Of a stretch of DNA of 64,000 nt, positions 9,368 through 17,957 are shown one piece after another (position 1 is the stretch's first letter; each line of letters starts with the position of its first letter). The stretch spans positions 186,001 to 250,000 of the forward strand of contig CAWDMC010000010.1 in NCBI GenBank assembly GCA_963803295.1, written 5' to 3'. The position numbers were made by a program, and so were the translations under genes. The notes beneath the pieces were generated by a model that saw only the letters and a list, made by a program, of their open reading frames with translations, ran no database searches and was not told where the DNA came from. The DNA is from CAWDMC01 sp963803295. Its GTDB lineage: Bacteria; Acidobacteriota; Terriglobia; UBA7540.

Positions 9368-9910
9368 ATGCAAATGGTTTACCTTGTCTCCACTGGAGGC
9401 ACCATCGAAAAGACGTACCAGGAGCAGACCGGCGCGGTGCGCAACTTGCTCGAGAAGATCGACCGCTACCTGGAACTCTTGCGCCTGCCCGATCTACGCA
9501 TCCGCACTGTTCGCCTCATGAACAAAGACAGCCTGGAAATGACCGAGGCGGACCGCGCTCAAGTGCTCAAGGCCGTGCAGAAGACACTTACCCGGCCCGC
9601 TCCGGTGGTGATCACTCACGGCACGGACACCATGGTCCAAACCGGCCTCTACCTGAAACGGAAGCTGCCCCGGCTAAAGGCGCCGATCATCCTGACGGGT
9701 GCCATGACTCCTCTGGGATTCGAAAGCAGTGACGGACTGCAGAACCTTACTGAAAGCCTGCTCGCCGCCCGCGTTCTGAAGCCAGGAGTCTGGTTGGTAA
9801 TGCACAACCAAGTATTCCCTGTCGATCGCGTGCACAACCAAGTATTCCCTGTCGATCGCGTGCGCAAAGACCGCAAGCGGGCGCGATTCGTGTGGAAGAC
9901 AAAAGAGTGA
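9368..9910 (+). CDS. Short asparaginase-domain protein with internal tandem duplication
   Basis: A 180-residue protein carrying only the N-terminal domain of L-asparaginase (full enzymes are about 330 residues). Both substrate-site threonine motifs are present: STGGTIEKT near the start and THGTDTM in the middle, followed by LTGAMTPLGFESSDGLQN. One-domain versions of this family are known and annotated as asparaginase-domain proteins. Near the C-terminus the ten residues HNQVFPVDRV occur twice in tandem, from a perfect 30-base duplication. The frame is preserved, so the protein is expected but its tail may be disturbed. Confidence 0.8.
   Translation: MQMVYLVSTGGTIEKTYQEQTGAVRNLLEKIDRYLELLRLPDLRIRTVRLMNKDSLEMTEADRAQVLKAVQKTLTRPAPVVITHGTDTMVQTGLYLKRKLPRLKAPIILTGAMTPLGFESSDGLQNLTESLLAARVLKPGVWLVMHNQVFPVDRVHNQVFPVDRVRKDRKRARFVWKTKE
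9801..9860 (+). repeat. Perfect 30-bp tandem duplication inside the asparaginase gene
   Basis: Bases 9801-9830 and 9831-9860 are identical, beginning TGCACAACCAAGTATTCC in each copy. The unit is a multiple of three and keeps the frame. Complete identity implies a recent event, or an assembly artefact. Confidence 0.95.
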
Positions 9911-10131
9911 CTCCGCTACGGTTTAGAGCAACTCCCACCGCGGCACACACCGGGAACACCAAGAAGACCTGATCGCTGGCTACTGGCGGTTAGGCCGCCA
10001 GCCACTGTCGCGATTCCGGCTCACGAGTTTGACTTCTGCTCTCCCATTTGTATAATCTGCTTCGTCCCCGGATTGTATGTGCCGCGGTAATATGGGGATT
10101 CTCTGATTCTGATTCGGACGGCGATCCCAGT

Positions 10132-10608
10132 ATGCCCGAGAATAATGCCACAGAAATTGTTCCGGAGGTCGATCCTCAGCCACGTATCGATCCCAACTAT
10201 TGCTGCTTCCGCTTGAAACTCGCTGAGTCGAAGATTCACCGCTGGGGCGTCTATGCCGACGAGGCGATCCCCGCCAACCGGAAGGTCATCGAGTACATCG
10301 GCCGGCGTATCAACCGGAAACAGGCCGCGCACTCGCAGTCGCGATACCTCTTCACGCTCGACCGCTATTGGACCCTCGACGGCGCCATTGGCGGCTCGGG
10401 CGCGGAGTTCATCAACCACTCGTGCCAACCCAATCTGGCGGCGCGCATTCTCAAAGGCCACATCCTTTACATGAGTCTGCGCCGAATCCGTAAAGGTGAG
10501 GAACTGACCGTCGATTACCATTTCGACGCCAAGGACGAGCGCATGGACTGCGTCTGCGGAGCTCCCAATTGCCGGGGAACTATTAACATTTTCCAGCCCA
10601 TGAGATAA
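10132..10608 (+). CDS. Bacterial SET-domain protein lysine methyltransferase-like
   Basis: A 158-residue stand-alone SET domain. It has the SAM-binding start (SKIHRWGVYADEAIPANRKV), the core pseudoknot motifs (FINHSCQPNL and GEELTVDYHF) and a cysteine post-SET motif (CVCGAPNCRGTI). These match SET enzymes that methylate lysines in proteins, using SAM. The ATG at 10132 is preferred to one at 10048 because the extra upstream residues are not family-like. No obvious target is encoded nearby; a DUF58 gene follows 100 bases downstream. Confidence 0.85.
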   Translation: MPENNATEIVPEVDPQPRIDPNYCCFRLKLAESKIHRWGVYADEAIPANRKVIEYIGRRINRKQAAHSQSRYLFTLDRYWTLDGAIGGSGAEFINHSCQPNLAARILKGHILYMSLRRIRKGEELTVDYHFDAKDERMDCVCGAPNCRGTINIFQPMR

Positions 10609-10709
10609 CACCCGTTACCGTCGTCCAGGCCATGTTAGCCTAGCGGGTCGAGGGTTGTAACATCTGCACTCGCAATGCCTGGCGCAGACTGAAAGGCGGA
10701 GGGTAGCAT

Positions 10710-12248
10710 TTGGAGCAACTCCCGCGACTCGTCCCACCCACGGTCAATGCGTCTGCAGTCCGCCGAGGGCTGACCGGCGCCGCTCCAGGACCTCGCTTCT
10801 TTGTGGGCGTGCTCTTCGGATTGCTGTGGCTGGGCCCTGCTTGGTGGGACCTGCGATTTGCCGCCGTTATGTTGGTGTGGGACGGCTTGCTGGCATTGGC
10901 CTGGCTGGTTGACTGGATGCGCCTGGCGGAACCGCACCAAATCACTGTCTGCCGCATCTGGTCGGAACCGCTTTCCCTGAGCTCGTCGAGCCGCGTAGAC
11001 ATCCAGATCGCAAGCCGGGGCAAAGGACCGCTTTGGATAACGGTGGAGGATGACCTTCCGCCCTCGCTCTTGTCAAATCTTCCCCGGCTGGAGCTTCAAG
11101 TCGCAGGGGCCCCATTTCCTGCCCCGCCTAATGCCCAAAACACGAGTGCAGCATACTCCGTATACCCCCATCAACGTGGTGACATTCAGGCGGGCACCGT
11201 GTCAATCCGCTATCGCAGCGCCCTGGGGCTCGCTGAGAGGTGGGCGCAGGCAGATCTACGCCAAACCGTTCGGGTCTATCCGAATCTCGATGAAGCCCGC
11301 CGCCATACGCTGTACCTCATGCGTAGCCGGCAGATCGAGCTGGAGAAACGCTACAGACGGCAGCGCGGTCCGGGGCGTGATTTCGAGAGCCTGCGCGAAT
11401 ATCGGGATGGTGATGAGCCGCGCGACATCTGCTGGAGCGCCACAGCTCGCCGTGCCAAGCTGGTGACTCGCGTCTACCGCGTGGAACGTAGCCAGCAAGT
11501 AATCATCGTGTTGGACCAGGGACGGCTGCTGCAGGCGCGAGTCCGCCCCCTTCCAGACCCAGGCTCTTCGATTTTGGAGTCTCCACCGGCAGGCGCGGCC
11601 AAGGCCTCTGGCGAGCATGCTAAATCCAAAAGCGCTGATCTCGATAAGCGAGCCCAAATCCAGAGGGCTGAATCCCCAGCCGCCTTGACCAAGCTCGATT
11701 TCGCGGTGACCGCAGCCCTTAGCCTCGCCCAGGTAGCGCTCTACTCCGGCGACAGCGTGGGTCTGCTGGCCTATGGCCGCACGGTCAGAGCCCGGCTTGG
11801 CGCCGGCCGCGGAGCCACTCATTTACGTGCTTTGCTGGAGCAGTTGGCAATGGCCCAGGGCGAACTGGTGGAGGCCGATCACTCGCTCGCCGCCAGCCTG
11901 TTGCTCAGCGGCCAGAAGAGGCGCAGTCTGATCGTCTGGCTGACGGACTTGGCCGAAACCGCAGCCACCCCCGAGGTCATTGAGTCGGCTGCGCGACTGC
12001 TGCGCCAGCACCTGGTGCTGTTCGTCGCCATGGGGCAGCCTGAACTCGCCAAGCTCGCCGCCCAGCGTCCAGCGACTGCGGAAGCAATGTACCAGGGCAT
12101 GGCGGCTCAGGAAATGGTAAACCGGCGCGAGATCCTGTTGCGCAACCTGCAGCAGCAAGGCGCCTTGACCGTTGAATTGCCACCCGGCCGGCTCGCCAGC
12201 GGAATCGTTAATCAGTACCTGGAGATCAAAGAGCGAAGCCTCCTCTGA
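10710..12248 (+). CDS. DUF58 domain protein
   Basis: A 512-residue protein starting at TTG with a good GGAGGG ribosome site about seven bases upstream. Two membrane helices lie near residues 28-70. The DUF58 signature is clear around residue 225 (GRDFESLREYRDGDEPRDI, then CWSATARRAKLVTRVY) and continues into a von Willebrand A-like fold (VIIVLDQGR). A charged, low-complexity linker of about 45 residues follows the vWA start. DUF58 proteins usually sit beside a MoxR AAA+ chaperone and act in cell-envelope or protein-complex assembly; no MoxR gene is present here. Confidence 0.85.
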   Translation: MEQLPRLVPPTVNASAVRRGLTGAAPGPRFFVGVLFGLLWLGPAWWDLRFAAVMLVWDGLLALAWLVDWMRLAEPHQITVCRIWSEPLSLSSSSRVDIQIASRGKGPLWITVEDDLPPSLLSNLPRLELQVAGAPFPAPPNAQNTSAAYSVYPHQRGDIQAGTVSIRYRSALGLAERWAQADLRQTVRVYPNLDEARRHTLYLMRSRQIELEKRYRRQRGPGRDFESLREYRDGDEPRDICWSATARRAKLVTRVYRVERSQQVIIVLDQGRLLQARVRPLPDPGSSILESPPAGAAKASGEHAKSKSADLDKRAQIQRAESPAALTKLDFAVTAALSLAQVALYSGDSVGLLAYGRTVRARLGAGRGATHLRALLEQLAMAQGELVEADHSLAASLLLSGQKRRSLIVWLTDLAETAATPEVIESAARLLRQHLVLFVAMGQPELAKLAAQRPATAEAMYQGMAAQEMVNRREILLRNLQQQGALTVELPPGRLASGIVNQYLEIKERSLL

Positions 12249-12527
12249 CGACCTTGATTCCGCCTTGGGGGCCTGGGAGGGAGCTGCGATAAAAGCGGAT
12301 CTGTTAGGCAGCTTTCACCCATTGTGCAGGCCAGAGCTCATGAGGTGTGTGCTCAGGATAGGCGCATAACGTCCTTGCCAGCATTCTTTTGGGTCCTGTA
12401 GTGTCCCAAATTAGACCAACTGCTCTGTTTTGATTATTGACCTTCTTTCCCTCCACCCTAACAATGGCGGTTGCCGTTTTTCTTCGGCGACTCGCTAACA
12501 CCGGCAAATCTCGAATAAGGAGCTAAC
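12249..12527. other. Intergenic region upstream of the beta-barrel gene
   Basis: About 280 bases containing only short unrecognised frames on both strands. It ends in a strong AAGGAG ribosome site at 12517-12522 before the GTG at 12528. No promoter is assigned. Confidence 0.4.
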
Positions 12528-13715
12528 GTGATTCCAACTCGGCTGGTGCATCACCCGCACGTCTCTTCAGGAGAGTTTCGCGCCGCACGGGGCTCCTGCC
12601 TGGCGGTGTTAATGCTTATGCTCGGAACACTGGTTCCGACCCCCAAGGCGTGGGCGCAGGGTTGAGTAGTCGCAAGAACAGCCGCGCCCGTGATTGGTGC
12701 GGTCTCGTGCGCAGGTAACACCGGCCAAAGCGAACAGGACATCAGCGCTGCCGGCCGTGTGGACGAGGGAGGGTACCTAAATCCCGGCCGCTGGCAACTC
12801 ACCACCTCCTTACGCCACCAGTATTCATTCCGTCATTTCATCGGGACCCAGGAGCAGGTAGCGCGGGTTGCCCAAGGCACCAACGTCCGAAACAATATCA
12901 ACATCACAGATTTCATCCTTACCTACCAGGCCAATCCCCGCTGGAGTTTCTCGGCCGACGTCCCGCTCGAGATCATGTCAAGGACCTACACCTCAAAACT
13001 CTTTGAGGTATTTCGGCATCAGCCCAACGCGCCTGCTCAGGTCTTCCACGCCAACGGTATTGGTGACGTCAGTATTTCCGCGCAAGCGTGGCTGTGGCGT
13101 CCGCCTACAGAATCCAGTGGAAACGTCGGCGTCAGCTTTGGTGTGAAGTTCCCCTCCGGTGATCCAAGTGTCATCAATACGGTACCGAGTGTAAGCGGTC
13201 CGTCGACTCAGGTGCTTGATCAATCCGTGCAACTCGGGAACGGAGGCTGGGGGCTAATCGTTGGCACCCAGGCCTTCAAGCAAGTCAAGAGATCCATCTT
13301 GTTCTTTTCCGGAAACTACCTGATCAGCCCCCAGAACCGAAACGGCGTGCAGACCGGCCGCGGCGCACCCCTCGAAGCGATTATGTCGGTCTCGGATTCT
13401 TACCTGGCTCAAGCTGGTGTCGCGCATTTTGTTCCGAAGGTGCGCGGACTGGCTGCGAATATCGGAATGCGAGTCGAGGGAGTTCCGGTGTACGACCTGG
13501 TCGGCAGCAGCGATGGCTTCCGCAGGCCGGGCTACGCATTGTCAGTCGAGCCCGGCTTCGAGTATTCGCGTGGCAGGAATATATTGTCGTTCAGTCTGCC
13601 GATTGCTGTTCTGCGGGATCGCTCCCGCAGCGTTCCTGACCGGCAGAACGGTGGCCACGGAGACGCGGCCTTCGCGGACTATCTGTGGCTGATCAGCTAT
13701 ACGTACAGGTTTTAG
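12528..13715 (+). pseudogene. Outer-membrane beta-barrel protein with in-frame stop after the signal peptide
   Basis: A GTG at 12528 with AAGGAG five bases upstream opens a 45-codon signal peptide (hydrophobic LAVLMLMLGTLVPTPKAWAQG). A TGA at 12663-12665 ends it. In the same frame, a family-like mature part continues to 13715: DEGGYLNPGRWQL, repeated aromatic beta-strands, ending in SYTYRF with a terminal Phe typical of outer-membrane barrels. The only later start, GTG 12690, has no ribosome site and would make an unexported barrel. The gene is therefore probably inactivated or mis-sequenced at one codon. The function is unknown; it resembles general porin or transporter barrels of acidobacteria. 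Confidence 0.75.
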
Positions 13716-13842
13716 ACAGAGATTCGTCGCCAGACTGTGTTTGGCTTCTCAACAAGGCTGAACTTCGGACTGGCAGATGTTGCAGTCGAAGAAGTGACCG
13801 TCAGCTCAATTTGACAACTGCGCTAACCAGGATCTGTCAAAC

Positions 13843-14388
13843 ATGCGATTTGTGAAATCAATCACAGTCTGCCCGCTGCTGATGTCGCTCGCCTTCACCA
13901 CCATGGCTTGGGCAGCAGGAGACGTCAAACCAGAGCTCTCGCTTTGGGATATCAACAAGCGACCGCAGAAGTTAAGTCAATACCGCGGCAAGATCGTGAT
14001 TGTCAATTTCTGGGCGACCTGGTGCGAAAATTGTAAGTCGGAACTTCCCTTGTTTCTCGAGGAACAGCGGCGATATAAGGATCGCAGCGTGATAGTGATC
14101 GCAGCCTCTGTTGACGACGCCACCACAGTGAAAAGGGTGCAGCCTTTCGCAAAGCGATTGAAACTCAACTTCCCTGTCTGGATCGGAGCGACCGTCGATG
14201 ATCTTGAGAGGCTGGGTCTAGGCGAAGCTGTTCCCGCGACCGCTTTTTTTGACTGTGAAGGAAGCCTCGCGGGGCGGGTGAAGGGCGTCGTCCGGAAGGA
14301 CGACCTGGAACACCGCATCGAATGGCTACTCGGTAACCACGACGGGCCTTCCCCGGAACCCGTGGTCGACAACGTAAGCCCCAAGTAA
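13843..14388 (+). CDS. TlpA/ResA-like thioredoxin-fold protein
   Basis: A 181-residue exported thiol-disulfide protein. A signal peptide covers residues 1-25 (ending AWAAG). The redox-active WCENC motif is at about residues 60-64 in NFWATWCENCKSELPLF, followed by the usual thioredoxin core and a cis-Pro motif (AVPATAFFD). Such proteins reduce or maintain disulfides outside the inner membrane, for example in cytochrome c assembly. No cytochrome maturation genes flank it, so the partner is unknown. Confidence 0.85.
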   Translation: MRFVKSITVCPLLMSLAFTTMAWAAGDVKPELSLWDINKRPQKLSQYRGKIVIVNFWATWCENCKSELPLFLEEQRRYKDRSVIVIAASVDDATTVKRVQPFAKRLKLNFPVWIGATVDDLERLGLGEAVPATAFFDCEGSLAGRVKGVVRKDDLEHRIEWLLGNHDGPSPEPVVDNVSPK

Positions 14389-14414
14389 GGTCGCGATGCA
14401 CGCACCCCTGGAGC

Positions 14415-15245
14415 TCAGGGCTTTGCGCAGGGCGGACTGCCGGCAAACTCGCTCCAACTTGAAAGCGGAGCCTGTAGTCCGCCTTCGATCCACAAAAATT
14501 GCCCGTTGACCGACGCCGCCTCTTCACCCATGAGCCTGAGGACCAGGTCAGCCGCCTTATCGGGATCATCACCGCCCGTTTGCTTTACCCATTCGACCCA
14601 ATCCCGAAAGGCCGCGGCCTCGGAGCCCGCACGATTGACCTCATCCCGAATGGCGGCCCACATTTCGGTCTGTACGTCCCCCGGGTGGATAACGTTGGCG
14701 GTGACTCCGGTTCCGGCAACCTCGGCAGCCAAGTGCCGCGTGAATTGATTCAAGCCGACCTTACTTGTGGCATAGGCGCTATTGAGAGGACCCGGTTGGT
14801 GAAAGGCGGCGGCGGACGAAAAGTTCACGATCCGGCCCCAGCGCATGTCGAGCATTCCTGCGAGGAAAGCCCGGCAGATCAAATACGGACCGACCATGTT
14901 GATGAGGATAGTTTCGACCCAGCGCTCCGGAGAACCGTTGGCAATCCATTGGATCGGGCCGAAAATACCTGCGGCGTTAACGAGAATGGAGGGCTTGCCC
15001 AGCTGGCCTTCGATTGTTGTTCTTAGCCTTTCGACCTCGTCGGGGTTTTTGACATCCGCGACGACGGCTAGTGCCGTGCCGCCATCACGCTCGATCGTCG
15101 CCGTCAATTCGTCGAGTGGAACGGGACTGCGGGCGACCAGGGCGACCTTTACGCCGTGCCGCGCCAGCTTGAGGGCGACAACACGGCCGAGTCCGCGACT
15201 AGCCCCTGTGACCACAGCGATCTTATTTCGCAGTTGGGTATCCAT
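14415..15245 (-). CDS. Short-chain dehydrogenase/reductase (SDR)
   Basis: A 276-residue classical SDR. It has the NAD(P)-binding TGASRGLG motif near residues 14-21, the NAAG motif near 90, the catalytic Ser in NFSSAAAF, and YATSK (Tyr and Lys) near 158. The substrate cannot be predicted from sequence. The gene converges on tlpA with 26 bases between their ends. Confidence 0.88.
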   Translation of the reverse strand: MDTQLRNKIAVVTGASRGLGRVVALKLARHGVKVALVARSPVPLDELTATIERDGGTALAVVADVKNPDEVERLRTTIEGQLGKPSILVNAAGIFGPIQWIANGSPERWVETILINMVGPYLICRAFLAGMLDMRWGRIVNFSSAAAFHQPGPLNSAYATSKVGLNQFTRHLAAEVAGTGVTANVIHPGDVQTEMWAAIRDEVNRAGSEAAAFRDWVEWVKQTGGDDPDKAADLVLRLMGEEAASVNGQFLWIEGGLQAPLSSWSEFAGSPPCAKP

Positions 15246-15347
15246 TGTAGTTAGTTCGTCCCGGCCCAGTCAGCGCGAATGCCACGGCAGGCAAGGACAA
15301 CAACACCTTGCGAGCGCGTCAGCCCACCCCGGCTCGTCTCCAGCTTT

Positions 15348-16876
15348 CTAGCCGCGCGGCTTAGCTTCTGTGCCAGGCGTGGGTAGGGCCGCAGCTTTGG
15401 AAGCATCCGAGGGCGCTGTGGACTCCGCCTGGCTTCGCTGCCGCACCCAGCCCTCTTTGGTCACCTGCCGGGCCCGGCCAAGAGCGAGAGACTCCGGCGG
15501 AATGTCGTCGGTAATCGTCGATCCGGCAGCCACGTAGGGATTCCTGCCTACGTTTACGGGCGCTACCAGCATCGTGCCGCTGCCGATGAACACGCCATCT
15601 TCGATAACGGTCGGATGCTTCTGGGCGCCATCGTAGTTACAGGTAACGGTCCCCGCACCGATGTTCACCCGCTCGCCAAGCGTAGCGTTGCCAAGATAAG
15701 TAAGGTGCTGGGATTTGGTGCCGCGTCCGATGCGAGACTTCTTCACTTCGACAAAGTTGCCGATCTTCGCCTGGCTGCCGATCACAGAGCCGTCGCGCAG
15801 ATGGGCGAACGGTCCAATGCTTACTCCATCATGAACTTCGCTGGCGTTAACTAGTGAATACGCCCTGACCAGAACCCGGTCACCCAGATCCGAGTCGATG
15901 ATGGTCGAGTAAGGGCCGATGCTGGCGGCGCGCCCGACGCGCGTCCGGCCGAGAAGCTCGTACCTGGCTCGATCACCGTGTCGGCCCCAATCTCGACGTC
16001 GGCGTCGATGTAGGTCGCCTCGGGATTCACCACGGTGACGCCATCACGCATCAATGATTCCGCCTTGCGCTGCCGCAAAATCTTCTCCATCTGCGCCAGC
16101 TCAACGCGATCGTTAATGCCGGCCACCTCCCGCCAATCGGCCACTGGCAGGGCCATGACCTTCTCTTGATGACGATTGAGGATCTCCACCATGTCGGTGA
16201 GCAGATATTCCTTCTGGACATTCTCCTTTGACAACTCGCCCACATGCGCAAGCAAGTTGGAAATTGAAAAGCAGATAATCCCGGAATTGATCTCCCGGAT
16301 TCTTCTTTCGCCTGCAGTGGCCACCATTTCTTCAACGATAGCCTTCACCCGGCCGCGGTCCCCCGCCGGGGATTCCTGACGCACGATCCTGCCATACCCT
16401 GCAGGGTTTTCGACTTCGGAGGTGAGAACCGTAGCTGCGGCGCCACTATCGGTGTGCGCGGAGACAAGCGCCCGGATCGTCTCCGTGCGCAGTAAGGGCG
16501 CGTCGCCCACCAGTACAACCAGCATGTCGCTGGGGCACATGCCCAGTTCGGGACGCGCCACGATGAGCGCGTGTCCGGTGCCAAGCTGCTCTTTCTGCTC
16601 AATGAAAGTGATCTCGGGGCGGCCCAGCACCCGCCTGACTTCTTCGGCGGCATGCCCGATCATCATGTAGGCGCGCTCCGGCCCCGCGGCGAGCGCCGTT
16701 CGCAGCAGGTATTCGCCCAGCGGAAGCCCCGCTAGCCGATGGACCAGCTTCGAGCGGTCGGACTTGAATCGAGTCGCCTTGCCGGCCGCAAGGATCAGGA
16801 CAGAAAAGGATGGTTCTGGAATACTCTGCCTCCAGGTGTAGCCTGAATCGGGCCGGAGCGCTGCCGGGGTCGGCAT
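15348..16876 (-). pseudogene. glmU: Bifunctional GlmU (N-acetyltransferase / uridylyltransferase), frameshifted
   Basis: GlmU makes UDP-GlcNAc in two steps. The N-terminal pyrophosphorylase domain is intact (LILAAGKATRFKSDRSKLVH, GTGHALIV, VLVGDAPLL). The C-terminal left-handed beta-helix acetyltransferase continues, but in a different frame: after DTVIEPGT the first frame becomes nonsense and stops at 15851, while LLGRTRVGRAASIGPYST resumes in the +1 frame and runs to 15348 (GAGTVTCNYDG, GSGTMLVAPV). The break lies at about 15955-15965. A TTG start at 16921 is also possible. GlmU is normally essential, so a sequencing or assembly indel is at least as likely as a true mutation. Confidence 0.88.
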
Positions 16877-16921
16877 CTCTCTGGCATCACTGCTAACTGT
16901 AACGGACCCGGGCGCCGGCAA

Positions 16922-17237
16922 GCAAGGCGGATGTCGCTATTTAAGCGAGGAGACGCTGAGCCGCAGAGAAAAGCCTGGCTGAAAGGCTACACAGGTGAAG
17001 GCCGAGGGAACCACCAACCCCGCAGGATCTCTTCCATTATTGCTCTGCATTCTCTACGGTTTCTGCGATGAGATCCACGCCTTCGGAAAAATCGTGGCAC
17101 CCAGAAAGCTCCAAAAGAATCCAAGAATAGCGCCATGCAGCGAACGGTTTATCATGGCGGGTTTTCGCTCCGCTTTGTGTATCTGCGAGGAATATCGACT
17201 TATTCAGATTTGTCATTAAGGGAGGTAATTAGAGACT
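16922..17237. other. Intergenic region upstream of the YceI gene
   Basis: About 315 bases. It contains one half of an imperfect repeat pair that flanks the YceI gene, and no convincing coding sequence. An AAGGGAGGT ribosome site lies at about 17217-17226. Confidence 0.45.
16953..17006 (+). repeat. Imperfect direct repeat flanking yceI, left copy
   Basis: Shares the order of short blocks ACGCTGA, AGAAAAGCC, GAAAGGCT and GGTGAAGGC with 17829-17885 on the other side of the YceI gene. It may be a dispersed intergenic element. Confidence 0.45.
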
Positions 17238-17810
17238 ATGAGCACTGAGAGTACGACCGCCAAATCCGTGATTTACGACATTGACCCGGCACACACCGAG
17301 GCGCAGTTCAAGGTTCGCCACATGATGATCTCTTATGTGCGCGGGACCTTTCGTAAGGTCAGTGGCAACGTCGTGGCCGACCGCGGCAACCCTGCCAACT
17401 CCTCGGTGGAGGTCAGCATTGACGTCAACAGCGTGGAGACGAGGGAGACCGATCGCGACAATCATCTCCGCAGCGCGGACTTCTTTGACGTCGCCAACTA
17501 TCCCACTATGACCTTTCGCTCCACCAAGATCACCCCGAAGGGCGAGGATCGTTTCGAGGTGAACGGTGACCTGACGATCCGCGGCATCACCAAGGCTGCA
17601 ACCCTGGAGGTCGAGACCACTCCTGAGATGAAAGATCCCTGGGGCAATCTGCGCTTTGGTGCTGCAGCCAGGGCCCGGATCAATCGCCAGGACTTCGGCT
17701 TGAAGTTCCAGGTTCCGCTGGAGGGCGGCGGTCTGCTGGTCGGGGACACCGTGGACATTGCCATCGAGACTGAGTTGGTGCGCCGTGCCACACAGGCGGC
17801 CACGGCGTAA
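17238..17810 (+). CDS. yceI: YceI-family lipid-binding protein
   Basis: A 190-residue YceI-like protein. The family forms a lipocalin-like barrel that binds polyisoprenoid or other amphipathic lipids. Typical motifs are visible: YDIDPAHTEAQFKVRHMM, VEVSIDVNSVETRETDRD, HLRSADFFDVANYPTMTF and GDLTIRGITKAATLEVE. There is no signal peptide, so this copy appears cytoplasmic, unlike E. coli YceI. The AAGGGAGGT ribosome site precedes the ATG by about 12 bases. Confidence 0.93.
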   Translation: MSTESTTAKSVIYDIDPAHTEAQFKVRHMMISYVRGTFRKVSGNVVADRGNPANSSVEVSIDVNSVETRETDRDNHLRSADFFDVANYPTMTFRSTKITPKGEDRFEVNGDLTIRGITKAATLEVETTPEMKDPWGNLRFGAAARARINRQDFGLKFQVPLEGGGLLVGDTVDIAIETELVRRATQAATA

Positions 17811-17828
17811 GACCATTCAACGTGGAGA

Positions 17829-17885
17829 ACGCTGATCACGCTGAGAAGAGCCTTAACGAAAGGCTGCCAGCCGGTGAAGGCTGAG
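17829..17885 (+). repeat. Imperfect direct repeat flanking yceI, right copy
   Basis: Right-hand partner of 16953-17006, in the same orientation. The two are similar in block order but not identical. Confidence 0.45.
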
Positions 17886-17957
17886 ACAGGAGGGAGACTG
17901 CGCGAGCGCTTCTCTCTTTATTTTCGTGCGTTGCGATCTCTGCGGTAAATGCCGTCC

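Noticed and set aside
12304..12507. Minus-strand open frame upstream of the beta-barrel gene
   Set aside because: No recognisable motif or ribosome site; overlaps the probable promoter region.
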